From NCBI RefSeq assembly GCF_001311985.1, contig NZ_BBCJ01000013.1:58044-122043 (forward strand): a stretch of 64,000 nucleotides of DNA, in the 5' to 3' direction. Positions within the stretch are counted from its first letter, which is position 1. Every line of letters begins with the position of its first letter. The position numbers and the translations under genes were made by a program. Shown in pieces: positions 39,045-47,691 of the stretch. Origin of the DNA: Geotalea toluenoxydans JCM 15764 (lineage in GTDB: Bacteria; Desulfobacterota; Desulfuromonadia; Geobacterales; Geobacteraceae). The notes beneath the pieces are model-generated. The model saw only the letters and a program-made list of their open reading frames with translations, did no database searches and was not told the DNA's origin.

Positions 39045-39989
39045 GTGAACATGGTCTGGACAGAAATTTCATGCGAGGTGCCTGCCGCAATGGTCGACCT
39101 CCTTGCCGACTTCCTGGTGGAACTTTCCGGGAACGGCGTCAGTATAGAGAACCTCTCCCTCGATACGTTTTCCCTGGACACAATAGAAGATTCGCCGTTG
39201 AAGACAGTGAAGGCTTACTTTGCTGCCGACAATGCTCTGGAGGCGCACCTGGATGCTGTCGGGGCCTTTTTGTCGGCCAATGGTCCCGATTTTGCCGGTT
39301 TTGTGTTTAAAAATCCGGCGGTCAACGCAATTGATGCCGAAGATTGGGCAAACAACTGGAAAAGGTATTTCAAGCCGGTGCGGATCGGCTCCCGGCTGGT
39401 GATTAAACCCACCTGGGAGGAATATTCCGCAAGCCCCGGCGACCTGATCCTGAAGCTCGATCCTGGTATGGCATTCGGCACCGGTGGTCATCCGACGACA
39501 AAGATGTGCCTGGAGGCGCTGGAGCAAATCTTCCTGGCAGAGGGGGCGTTCAAGGGAGCGGCGCCTGCAGCTCCCGTCACTGTCCTCGATGTGGGTACCG
39601 GTTCAGGAGTTTTGAGTATTGGCGCGGCCAAGCTGGGGGCGGAGCGCATAATTGCCATTGATATTGATGCCGATGCGGTCGTCGTCGCCGGGGAAAATGT
39701 GGCGCTCAATGAGTGTTCCGATGTTGTTGAATTATCTACTACGCCCCTTCAGGAACTGACCGGTAACTTTGATCTGGTATTGGCCAACATTCTGGCTGAA
39801 GAACTGGTGCGCCTTGCTGCGGAACTGGCGGTCAAATTAGCGCCGGCAGGATTTCTCGTTCTTTCCGGCATTCTCAGCGAAAAGGAAAACTTTGTCCTCG
39901 ATGGCTTTTCGCCCTATGGCCTGAAAGTGATCGAAATCCGTCGTGAAGGGGAATGGAGCTGCATTTCACTTTGCCTGGAGCCGCGTTAA
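39045..39989 (+). CDS. prmA: Ribosomal protein L11 methyltransferase
   Basis: SAM-dependent enzyme trimethylating ribosomal protein L11, 314 aa, intact. The substrate-recognition N-terminal domain (WTEISCEVPAAMVDLLADFLVELSGNGVSIEN) is followed by GMAFGTGGHPTTKMCLEALE and the SAM motif DVGTGSGVLSIGAAKLGAERIIAIDID, then LANILAEELVRLA. GTG 39045 with AAGGAG seven bases away is preferred over ATG 39051. The stop overlaps the rsmE ATG (TAATG). Confidence 0.95.
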   Translation: MNMVWTEISCEVPAAMVDLLADFLVELSGNGVSIENLSLDTFSLDTIEDSPLKTVKAYFAADNALEAHLDAVGAFLSANGPDFAGFVFKNPAVNAIDAEDWANNWKRYFKPVRIGSRLVIKPTWEEYSASPGDLILKLDPGMAFGTGGHPTTKMCLEALEQIFLAEGAFKGAAPAAPVTVLDVGTGSGVLSIGAAKLGAERIIAIDIDADAVVVAGENVALNECSDVVELSTTPLQELTGNFDLVLANILAEELVRLAAELAVKLAPAGFLVLSGILSEKENFVLDGFSPYGLKVIEIRREGEWSCISLCLEPR

Positions 39990-40729
39990 TGCGCAGGTTC
40001 ATTGTTGATAAAAGGGATATTGACGACGCTGAAGCCGTCATTACCGGATATCTTTACAGGCACATGGCAAAAGTACTGCGTTTGAAGCAAGGGACAGCGG
40101 TAATGCTGGCCGATGGAGAGGGAGGGGAGTACGAAGGAGTCATTGAATCCATTGATGCAACCAGCCTGCGTGTAAGGGTTGTCAGGCGGGAAGCAGTGAT
40201 GGTGGATGATGGCGGGCCTCGAATTACCATTTACCAGGGACTGCCCAAAGGGGATAAACTGGAATACATCCTGCAAAAGTGCACAGAGCTTGGTGCCGCA
40301 GGGATAGTCCCCTTTGCCGCCAGCCGTTCCATTGCCAGGATCAGCCCACAACGGAGTGCCGGGCGTGTCGACCGCTGGCAAAAGATAGCTGCCGAGGCAG
40401 CCAGGCAATCCCGGCGGACGACGGTGCCCCGGGTTTCCTTGGCTGATGATCTTTCGCAGGTATTGCAGCTTGCCCAACATTCTGTTAAGCTGCTGCTCTG
40501 GGAGGAAGAGAAGGCAAACCTTCTCCGGGAGACACTGTCGGGACTGCCCGCCCCGGATGATATCGGCGTACTCATCGGCCCAGAAGGAGGATTTTCCCCT
40601 GAGGAAGCTGCAGCAGCATCCTCTGCCGGATTCATCCCCATTTCCATGGGCAGGCGTATCGTCAGAACAGAGACCGCCAGCCTGGTAATCCTTTCAATCC
40701 TCCAGTACCATTGGGGCGATCTTGGCTGA
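39989..40729 (+). CDS. rsmE: 16S rRNA m3U1498 methyltransferase
   Basis: SPOUT-fold methyltransferase of the RsmE family, 246 aa, intact. N-terminal PUA-like domain (MRRFIVDKRD ... HMAKVLRLKQGTAVMLADGEGGEYEG) and a knot region with IYQGLPKGDKLEYILQKCTELGAAGIVPF, RSIARISPQR, LIGPEGGFSPEEAAAA and GRRIVRTETASLVILSILQYHWGD. Start at ATG 39989, overlapping the prmA stop by one base, so translation is coupled. Confidence 0.95.
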   Translation: MRRFIVDKRDIDDAEAVITGYLYRHMAKVLRLKQGTAVMLADGEGGEYEGVIESIDATSLRVRVVRREAVMVDDGGPRITIYQGLPKGDKLEYILQKCTELGAAGIVPFAASRSIARISPQRSAGRVDRWQKIAAEAARQSRRTTVPRVSLADDLSQVLQLAQHSVKLLLWEEEKANLLRETLSGLPAPDDIGVLIGPEGGFSPEEAAAASSAGFIPISMGRRIVRTETASLVILSILQYHWGDLG

Positions 40730-40793
40730 ATGAAGAAGACGTGAGATTGAGAATCCAGTCCCTTTTCGGGGCTTATTAGAGGAGTATAAAGTA

Positions 40794-41372
40794 ATGAAGT
40801 GTCCCAAATGCGGCTACAACAGCTTCGAATTCCTGGATCAGTGCAAAAAGTGCAGTAATGATCTGGTTCTTTTCAAGGAAAGTAACGGCATTCGCTCAGT
40901 GCTCATGCCTGTGCTGGAAAGAGGGGACGGGGTGTCTGCAGCAGGGATTACTTCTTCTGGCTTGCAGCCGGACCAGGCTGTAGGACAGCATGACGATGAG
41001 ACCTTCAGCTGGGATGAGCCGGTTGCTGAAATTACTCCGGCGCCTGCAGGGGACAAGGCAGGGTCGGCAGATTTTTTATTCGGTGAAACTGCCACAGGCA
41101 ATGAGGCAAGCCTTGATGATCTGCTTGAAACGAGCGCTACACTGGAAAGAGCAACGGTTGCCGATGGGGCTGATCAGAACAAGGCTCCAGCCAATGGCCC
41201 TGCCGCCGGATTTGAAACCTCAGCCGGTGAATTCGAAATGGCAGACTTCTTCAGTGAGGACAAACAGGAGAAAAAGGCCGACACCATTCCCCAACAGGGT
41301 AAGCCGGCACAGGACGGGCTGGATGGCGATTTCGATTTTCTTTTCAGCAGTGACGAGAACGAGAAGAAATAG
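40794..41372 (+). CDS. Zinc-ribbon protein with acidic tail, unknown function
   Basis: A 192-aa hypothetical with an N-terminal zinc ribbon (CPKCGYNSFEFLDQCKKC, Cys3/6/17/20) followed by a long low-complexity acidic, Ala/Gly-rich region with several repeated FLF/DFF blocks (ADFLFGET, MADFFSED, DFDFLFSSDENEKK). The same plan is seen in Geobacter proteins of unknown role. GAGGAGTATAAAGTA precedes ATG 40794. Convergent with rnd, only 15 bases apart. Possibly a scaffold with short aromatic motifs; this is inference. Confidence 0.7.
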   Translation: MKCPKCGYNSFEFLDQCKKCSNDLVLFKESNGIRSVLMPVLERGDGVSAAGITSSGLQPDQAVGQHDDETFSWDEPVAEITPAPAGDKAGSADFLFGETATGNEASLDDLLETSATLERATVADGADQNKAPANGPAAGFETSAGEFEMADFFSEDKQEKKADTIPQQGKPAQDGLDGDFDFLFSSDENEKK

Positions 41373-41387
41373 TTATCAGCGCTACCT

Positions 41388-42560
41388 CTACTGGATAATA
41401 TCCAGCAGTTCTGCGGCAAATTCCTTCCTTTGCCAACATTTTATAAATGGTATTTCCGCCAACGCCTCCGGGCTGCTGGGAGCTGTATCAGCGAGAGCTT
41501 CCAGCAGGCTGTTGTTGGCGATGATGCCCACACCAAGTCCCAGCTCCACTGCTTTTGCTTCTCGCCACTCCTTCAGCCGTTTCAGGCGCGCTTCCTGGTC
41601 GCGATCCCTTATCATGCGCGCTGTTGAAGGAAAATGCGGCAGTCTGGCCACCGGGATTGCCGCTCCCTTTGCCACCACCTTGAGAATTTCCCTTCCGAAT
41701 GTTTCGATCAGTTTTTGCGTCAGTCCCGGTATGCCATTCAGATCCGCCAGGGTCCGCGGCTGCAGTTCGGCCAGTTCCCGTAATGGCTCGTTGCCGAGGA
41801 TGCGAAAAGGGGGGACGTCCTTTTTCCGTGCCTTTTCGTCCCGCATCCGCAGTAGTTCCTCCAGCACCGCCAAGGCGCGCGGTTTAAGCTTTGCCGCCCC
41901 CTTAAAGCGGATAAAGAGCGGTTCATGACCCCTTGAAGCCGCTCTAACGCAGGAAACCAGCTCTGACTCTTCCTCGACCCATTCCAAGCGCCCCTTGGCG
42001 CGCAACTCTTCTTCAAGTTGCAGATAAAGCCTGATGAGAAGTGCCGTGTCCATTTTCGCATATTCGATCATTTCCGCCGAAAAGGGGCGCTTGCTCCAGT
42101 CCGCCTTCTGATACTTCTTGTTCAGCTCCACGCCGAATCTCTTCTTCAATGCAGCAGCCAGACCGACCTCTTTCTCTCCCAGGAACTGGCAGGCGATCAT
42201 GGTGTCGAACATGTTGCACACCTCCAATCCGAAGTCGCGATAAAGGGAACGCATGTCGTAGTCGGCGCCGTGAAAGACCTTGCGTATGCCACGGTCGGCG
42301 AGCACCGGGGCCAGTGGTGACAGATCAACCGGGGCTAATGGATCGATGAGAGCAGTCTGGGAAAGATTTGATACCTGGATCAGGCATACCTTTTCCGTGT
42401 AGTGATGGAGCGAATCTGCTTCCAGGTCGAAAGCCAGGATATTTTCTCTGCTGAGTTGTTCCACCAGCAGGTTCAAGTCCTTCTGGGTTTCGATAATGCC
42501 TTTTGCAGGAGAATTGGTGCTATCTGATTGCTTTTGCAAGAAAGTCCGCCGTTTCTGCAT
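41388..42560 (-). CDS. rnd: Ribonuclease D
   Basis: DEDDy 3'-5' exoribonuclease involved in tRNA 3' maturation, 390 aa, intact. Exo [25 protein letters not shown]; Exo [20 protein letters not shown]; Exo [20 protein letters not shown]. An HRDC domain follows ([20 protein letters not shown] stretch, [27 protein letters not shown]). Weak ribosome site at the annotated start. Lies 36 bases after hisC on the same strand. Confidence 0.9.
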   Translation of the reverse strand: MQKRRTFLQKQSDSTNSPAKGIIETQKDLNLLVEQLSRENILAFDLEADSLHHYTEKVCLIQVSNLSQTALIDPLAPVDLSPLAPVLADRGIRKVFHGADYDMRSLYRDFGLEVCNMFDTMIACQFLGEKEVGLAAALKKRFGVELNKKYQKADWSKRPFSAEMIEYAKMDTALLIRLYLQLEEELRAKGRLEWVEEESELVSCVRAASRGHEPLFIRFKGAAKLKPRALAVLEELLRMRDEKARKKDVPPFRILGNEPLRELAELQPRTLADLNGIPGLTQKLIETFGREILKVVAKGAAIPVARLPHFPSTARMIRDRDQEARLKRLKEWREAKAVELGLGVGIIANNSLLEALADTAPSSPEALAEIPFIKCWQRKEFAAELLDIIQ

Positions 42561-42596
42561 CTAAAAAATGCTGCTGAGTTTGAAAGTGTTGTTTTA

Positions 42597-43637
42597 TCAG
42601 CCGATCTCCACCAGTGCCGCAATTGTTTTTTCCATTTCCGCCTGGGTGCCGATGGAAATACGCAGCCCGTGAGCCAGGTTCGGGTCGGAAAATGTCGCAC
42701 CAGGATTTTCCTGTCGAAAAGTCCCTGGTAGACCCGTTCGCCGTTCCGATCAGGGGGAGTGGCAAAAACGTAATTGCCATGGGACGGGATAACGGTGTAC
42801 CCCAGCTTGCCCAGCTGATCGCAGAACCACTGCCGGGTCTCCTGAATCTTGACCACCGTTTCGCGGAGATACTCCTGGTCGTGCAAGGCAGCCACCGCCG
42901 CAGCTTGGGCGAGCCGGTCCAGGTTGTAGTGATCCCTGATCTTGTCCAGGGCCGAGATTACCTCCGGCCTTGCCACCGCCAGCCCCAAGCGCATGCCGGC
43001 CAGGGAGTAACTCTTGGAAAAGGTGCGCGTTACGACCACATTATCATATTTGCGTACCAGTTCCAGGGAAGTAACTTCGGCAAAATCGGCATAAGTCTCA
43101 TCGATGACCAGCGTTCCCGAAACACGTCCGGCCAGTTCTTCGATGTAGGTCTGACTGAAGGTGAAGCCTAACGGCGCATTGGGATTGGTAAGAAAAAAGA
43201 TACGGCCATCGTATATCTTGGGAAAATCCTTCAGCTTCCAGTCCTCGGTCAGGCCGAAGGTCTTCACCCGGGCGCCTGAACCTCTGCCAGTGTTGCGTAG
43301 TAGGAATAGGACGGGTAGACAAAGGCGATCTCATCTCCATCGTCGGCAAAGGCTCGGATCAGGTTGTTGAGCACTTCGTCGGAACCGTTGGCCATGATGA
43401 CCCATTCGGGTGGGAAGCCGTAAAGCTCCGCAGCCGCTTCACGTGCCGCACGGCTGGCAGCATCGGGGTAGCGCTTCAATCCTTCACCCACCTCGCAATG
43501 ATTGCCTCAATCACCTTCGGCGATGGCGGGTAGGAATTCTCGTTGGTGTTGAGCTTGATGTAGGTTGCCGGGTCCTCGGGCTGGTAGCCGGGAACATAGC
43601 CGGCCATGCGGGCAATATTCTTACGCAGCTTGATCAT
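42597..43637 (-). CDS. hisC: Histidinol-phosphate aminotransferase (three apparent frameshifts)
   Basis: PLP enzyme of histidine synthesis (imidazole-acetol phosphate to histidinol phosphate). Recognisable parts: [69 protein letters not shown] and the PLP lysine in [15 protein letters not shown]. Three one-base losses are inferred: near 43492 (GGG, restores [14 protein letters not shown]), near 43271 (restores [14 protein letters not shown]) and near 42689 (T run, restores [18 protein letters not shown]). Restored length is about 347 aa. Start ATG 43637 follows GGAG. It follows mqnC closely in a menaquinone gene group, so it is either an operon passenger or a general aromatic aminotransferase; HisC is preferred. 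Confidence 0.88.
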
Positions 43638-43660
43638 GTGAACTCCAGTCTTCCTATTGA

Positions 43661-44723
43661 TCAATATTCCTCAAGGATTTCATAAGTGGTGGTGCGCCGG
43701 GCCGGGATGAAGTCCGCGCCACGGATGAGGTCGATCATTTCCTCACGGGACATGCGGAAGCTGCAACCGGCTGCAGCAACGACATTTTCTTCCAGCATTG
43801 TGCCCCCCAGATCATTGGCGCCGAAATACAGTGCGATTTGGGCGATCTTTGCCCCCTGGGTGACCCAGCTGCCCTGAATGTTGGCGATGTTGTCGAGGAC
43901 AATCCGTGACAGGGAAAGAACCTTCAGATACTCCACACCGGTTGCTGTCGTTCCACCCAGTTCCGTGTTTCCCGCTGGTAGGTCCAGGGAATGAAGGCGG
44001 TGAATGTGCCGCCGCTGGCCTGGAGCTCACGAACCCGGAACAGGTGTTCGACGATATCCTCGGCCTGCTCACAGCTGCCGAACATCATGGTTGCCGTGGT
44101 CGGCATTCCGAGCAGGGCCGCTTCCCTCATTACCGCTGCCCACTGTTGCCAGCCGATCTTTTTCGGCGAGATCTGCTGCCGAACACTGTCCACCAGGATC
44201 TCGGCTCCTCCCCCCGGGATGGAGTCAAGTCCTGCCCTGTGTAGCCGCTCCAGGGTCTGGCGGATGGTAAGCCCGGACAGGGAAGCGATGTGGGTTACTT
44301 CCGCCGGGGACAGGGAATGGTTCTGCACTTGGGGAAAGCGGCTCTTGATGCCGGCAAAGAGCTTTTCGAAGAATTCAATCCCCAGGTCCGGATGGAGCCC
44401 GCCCTGCATGAGCAGTTGCGTCCCCCCCTGTTGGACCAGTTCGGCAATCTTGGCAAAGATTGCCTCCTCTCCCAGCATGTAGGCATCGTCGGCGTCTTTA
44501 GTCCGATAAAAGGCGCAGAAGCGGCATTGGGACTCGCAGATGTTGGTGTAATTGACATTCCTGTCCACAACGAAAGTGACGCGGTTGTCGGGATGGAGGC
44601 GGCGGCGGATATGGTCGGCAAGCTTCCCAACTCCAGCAGCGTCCCGTCATTCAAGAGCCAGAGGGCTTCCTCTCTGCTGAGCTGCTCGTTTACCTCTATT
44701 TTAGTTGCGATCTTTTTCAACAT
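43661..44723 (-). CDS. mqnC: Cyclic dehypoxanthinyl futalosine synthase (two apparent frameshifts)
   Basis: Radical SAM enzyme of the futalosine menaquinone pathway that cyclises dehypoxanthinyl futalosine. The [4Fe-4S] motif is CESQCRFC in [17 protein letters not shown]. Further family blocks: [35 protein letters not shown] and [19 protein letters not shown]. One G is lost near 44627 (restores [11 protein letters not shown]) and one near 43940 (restores [15 protein letters not shown]). Restored length is about 354 aa. Start ATG 44723, [26 protein letters not shown]. Lies next to mqnE on the same strand. Confidence 0.92.
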
Positions 44724-44761
44724 ATAACCAGTCCTGACAGCCTGTGTCCACTAAGTCTCAT

Positions 44762-45849
44762 TCAATAGGTCCGCAGTTCGTTGTAAAGAGTATCGCGCTC
44801 AACCGGTTCACGGCCGGCTTTGCGGATGAGAGCGATGATGCCGTCGCGGCTCAAGGCCTGGGGTGATGCAGCTCCGGCGTCATGGCCGATCTTCTCTTCC
44901 ACCACCGTGCCGTCCAAATCGTTGACACCGAAGGCGAGGGCTACCTGGGCGACCTTTTCTCCCAGCATTACCCAATAGGCCTTGATATTATCAAAGTTAT
45001 CCAGGTAGATGCGGGCAATGGCCAAGGTTTTCAGGTCGTCTACCCCTGTTGTTCCGGTTCCCTTGGTGATGGTCAACGGCGAGTTTTCGGGCTGGAAGGC
45101 TAAAGGGATGAATACCTGGAACCCTCCGGTGCGGTCCTGCAGTTCACGCAGCCTCCGCATGTGGTCAACCCGGTCGGCGAAGCTCTCCAGATGTCCATAG
45201 AGCATGGTGGCATTGGACTTGAGACCGGCCCGGTGCACCTCCTCCATTATGGCAAGCCACCTTTCGCCCGAAATTTTTTCCGGGCAGAGCTGTTGCCGGA
45301 TGCCTTCGCTGAATATCTCTGCTCCACCGCCCGGCAACGAGCCCAGTCCGGCCTCCTTGAGCTTGACCAGGGTCTCACTGATGGAGCAGTCGCAAAGCTT
45401 TGCCAGATAATCGATCTCCACAGCTGTGAATGCTTGATGTGCAGTGATGGAGAGACCTCCCGGACAGTACGCAGCATCTCCAGGTAAAAATCGAACGGTA
45501 GGTCGGGATGCAACCCTCCGACGATGTGGATTTCCGTTGCCCCCTGCTGCAGAGCTTCGGTCGCCCGATTCCTGATTTCATCCAGGTCGTACAGGTATGC
45601 CCCCGGTTGATCGGCGGCACGGACGAATGCGCAGAACTTGCAGCGGTTGACGCAGATGTTGGTGTGGTTGATGTGGCGATTGACATTGAAAAAGACTTTC
45701 CGACTGTTCTTGCGTTCATTGGCCATCGCTGCAAGTTCGCCAATGGTCAGCAGATCATGGTGCTGGAAGAGAAAGAGCGCTTCATCGTCGTCAATGCGCC
45801 GGTTGTCCCGCACCTTTTCGGCTATGGCAGCATGGTAATCATCGGTCAT
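44762..45849 (-). CDS. mqnE: Aminodeoxyfutalosine synthase (apparent frameshift)
   Basis: Radical SAM enzyme making 6-amino-6-deoxyfutalosine from chorismate-derived carboxyvinyl benzoate and SAM. The cluster motif is CVNRCKFC in NHTNICVNRCKFCAF. Other blocks: GGLHPDLPFDFYLEMLR, GLGSLPGGGAEIFSEGIRQQLCPEK and NDLDGTVVEEKIGHDAGA. A lost G near 45433 breaks the frame; restored, it reads HIKAFTAVEIDYLAKLC. Read literally, the 5' part is fused in frame to ubiX. I place the start at ATG 45849 (MTDDYHAAIAEKVRDNRRIDDDEA) and explain the fusion by a lost G in the run just upstream. Restored length about 362 aa. Confidence 0.9.
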
Positions 45850-46461
45850 CCCTTTCCGGCCGCCCCAGCGGCAAAACAGGCTGTGTTCAATACCTGCCAT
45901 GTCCAGCACCCTGCCGACGACAAAATCGACCATATCATTGACGGACCGGGGGTGGTGGTAGAAGGCGGGCATGGCCGGTATGATGGCGGCATCCATCCGG
46001 GCCAGCTTGAGCATGTTCTCCAAGTGGATCTCGTTGAGCGGCGTTTCACGGGGGACAAGTATCAGCGGCTTTTTCTCCTTGAGCATGACGTCGGCGCAAC
46101 GTTCGATCAGGTTGCCTGAATTGCCGCCGGCGATGCGGGAAAGGCTTCCCATGCTGCATGGGGCGACGATCATGGTATTTGCGGCTGCAGAGCCGCTGGC
46201 AATGGGCGCGTAGAGATCATCTTCCGCGTGATACGCAAGCTTTGCCTGATCCACGTTGAAATGACTGCACATCCGGGCTCCGATTTCCGCCGGGCTGCCG
46301 TGCCAATCCAGGGAGCATTCTTCTTTCAGGACTGCAAAACCTGCCCTTGTTACCAGCAGCGTTAAGTGGGCGCCGCTTTTGAGAATCTCTTCTGCGGTTC
46401 TCAGGCCGTAAAGGGCGCCGGATGCGCCGGTTATGGCCAGGGTAAAGCGGCGGATTCTCAT
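45839..46461 (-). CDS. ubiX: UbiX-type flavin prenyltransferase (stop masked by an apparent one-base loss)
   Basis: Makes prenylated FMN, the cofactor of UbiD-family decarboxylases, needed late in menaquinone synthesis. FMN-binding N-terminus FTLAITGASGALYGLRTAEEIL, then MIVAPCSMGSLSRIAGG, LILVPRETPLNEIHLENMLKLA and the end VGRVLDMAGIEHSLFCRWGG. In the given sequence the frame runs on into mqnE. If one G is added in the GGG run at 45850-45852, UbiX ends at TGA 45839-45841 after GGRKGDDR, overlapping the mqnE start in the usual way, and is about 207 aa. Its ATG overlaps the ubiA stop by four bases (ATGA). Confidence 0.9.
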
Positions 46462-47348
46462 GCCGTACCCCTCACCAGGATATCGAACAGCGTAAAAAGG
46501 AAGATGACGACACTGATGTAGCCGTTCATGTTGAAAAATGCGGCATCCAGTTTGGTCAGATCCCCCTTGCGCAGCAGCCAGTGCTCATAGCCCGCCAGTA
46601 TCACAGTTGTTATCAGACCAATAAGGAAGAAGATGCCCAACTGCATGGTCAGGTACAGACCGGCAAGAAGGCCGATCATCAGCAGATGCAGAAGGCGGGC
46701 CATCCAAAGTGAGCCGCTGACGCCAAGGCTGACGGGAATGGAGTGCAGGCCGCTTGTGCGGTCGAATTCCAGGTCCTGCAGTGCATATAGGATGTCAAAT
46801 CCCGCCACCCAGACCAGCACTGCCAGAGCCAGCAGTACTGCCGGAAGACTGAAGTTGCCGGTGATGGCGATCCATGCCCCAAGGGGGGCGGCGGCCAGAC
46901 AGAGTCCTAAGATCACATGGGCCAGGGCCGTAAAACGCTTGCAATAGGAATAGAGTACAAGAAAGAAAAGGGCAATTGGCGACAGGTAGAAGCACAAAGG
47001 ATTGAGCATCCGGGCAGCCCAGAGCATGAGCGCCACCGAAAGGCAGATGAAGAGAGCAACCATCCCCTTGCTGAGTAGCCCTGCCGGAATGGCACGCCCC
47101 TTGGTGCGGGGGTTTCTGCCGTCGATATCGGCATCGATAAGCCGGTTCAGGCTCATGGCGGCAGTGCGGGCGCCAACCATGGCCATGAGAATCCAGAAGG
47201 TCTGGTAGATGGAGGGAAGTCCTCCCGCAGCAAGTATCGCCCCGGTGAAAGCAAAGGGGAGGGCAAAGATGGTGTGGGAGAATTTTATCATCTCCAGAAA
47301 GATGGTGACTTTTCTCCAGATGCTACCCTGCTGCAGTTTTATCTCCAT
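46458..47348 (-). CDS. mqnP: UbiA-family prenyltransferase (probably MqnP of the futalosine pathway)
   Basis: Integral-membrane aromatic prenyltransferase attaching the polyprenyl tail to the menaquinone precursor. Two Asp-rich motifs are present: NRLIDADIDGRNPRT and DLEFDRTSGLHSIP. There are about eight membrane segments (TIFALPFAFTGAILAAGG, WILMAMVGARTAAMSLN and others). The first conserved residues are TIFLEMIKFSHTIFALP. Start is uncertain: ATG 47348 gives 296 aa, ATG 47366 or 47426 are alternatives with no better sites. Context with ubiX, mqnE and mqnC supports the menaquinone assignment over ubiquinone. Confidence 0.88.
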   Translation of the reverse strand: MEIKLQQGSIWRKVTIFLEMIKFSHTIFALPFAFTGAILAAGGLPSIYQTFWILMAMVGARTAAMSLNRLIDADIDGRNPRTKGRAIPAGLLSKGMVALFICLSVALMLWAARMLNPLCFYLSPIALFFLVLYSYCKRFTALAHVILGLCLAAAPLGAWIAITGNFSLPAVLLALAVLVWVAGFDILYALQDLEFDRTSGLHSIPVSLGVSGSLWMARLLHLLMIGLLAGLYLTMQLGIFFLIGLITTVILAGYEHWLLRKGDLTKLDAAFFNMNGYISVVIFLFTLFDILVRGTA

Positions 47349-47691
47349 TGATTCATTCCCAGCCATAGTGCCGCCATTTTTTTCAACGAGTCTGACAATG
47401 TCGGTAATCTCCGCGATCTCCAGCATGGGGTTGTTTCCACCGCTATCCGGTGCAGTTCGCCAGTTTCTTCCAGTTTGTCAGGAAGTGCTGCAGACAGCGG
47501 GAGGCCATGGGCACTTCACAAGTGGAGATTGAAGGACAAGTGGTAATTTTTAGCACTTCACCATGAATATGACAATGTTTTTCTTGGTTTTTGCGGCAGA
47601 AACAGCTGATCCCTCGAAGGAAATATTCAACGTTTAATGTGGGCAGGGGAGGTCTTTAGCAGAGGAGCATGTGCAGAATATTAAAAGGACG
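47349..47691. other. Gap between mqnP and the M6 peptidase gene, no supported gene
   Basis: About 340 bases. On the minus strand, short open stretches occur (one reading MASRCLQHFLTNWKKLAN then stop; another open into mqnP), but none has a ribosome site and family resemblance. I see no clear terminator, promoter or riboswitch. Confidence 0.4.

Noticed and set aside
45247..46461. UbiX-MqnE natural fusion
   Set aside because: Adding one G restores a normal UbiX stop and MqnE start in overlapping order, and the same error type is seen throughout.
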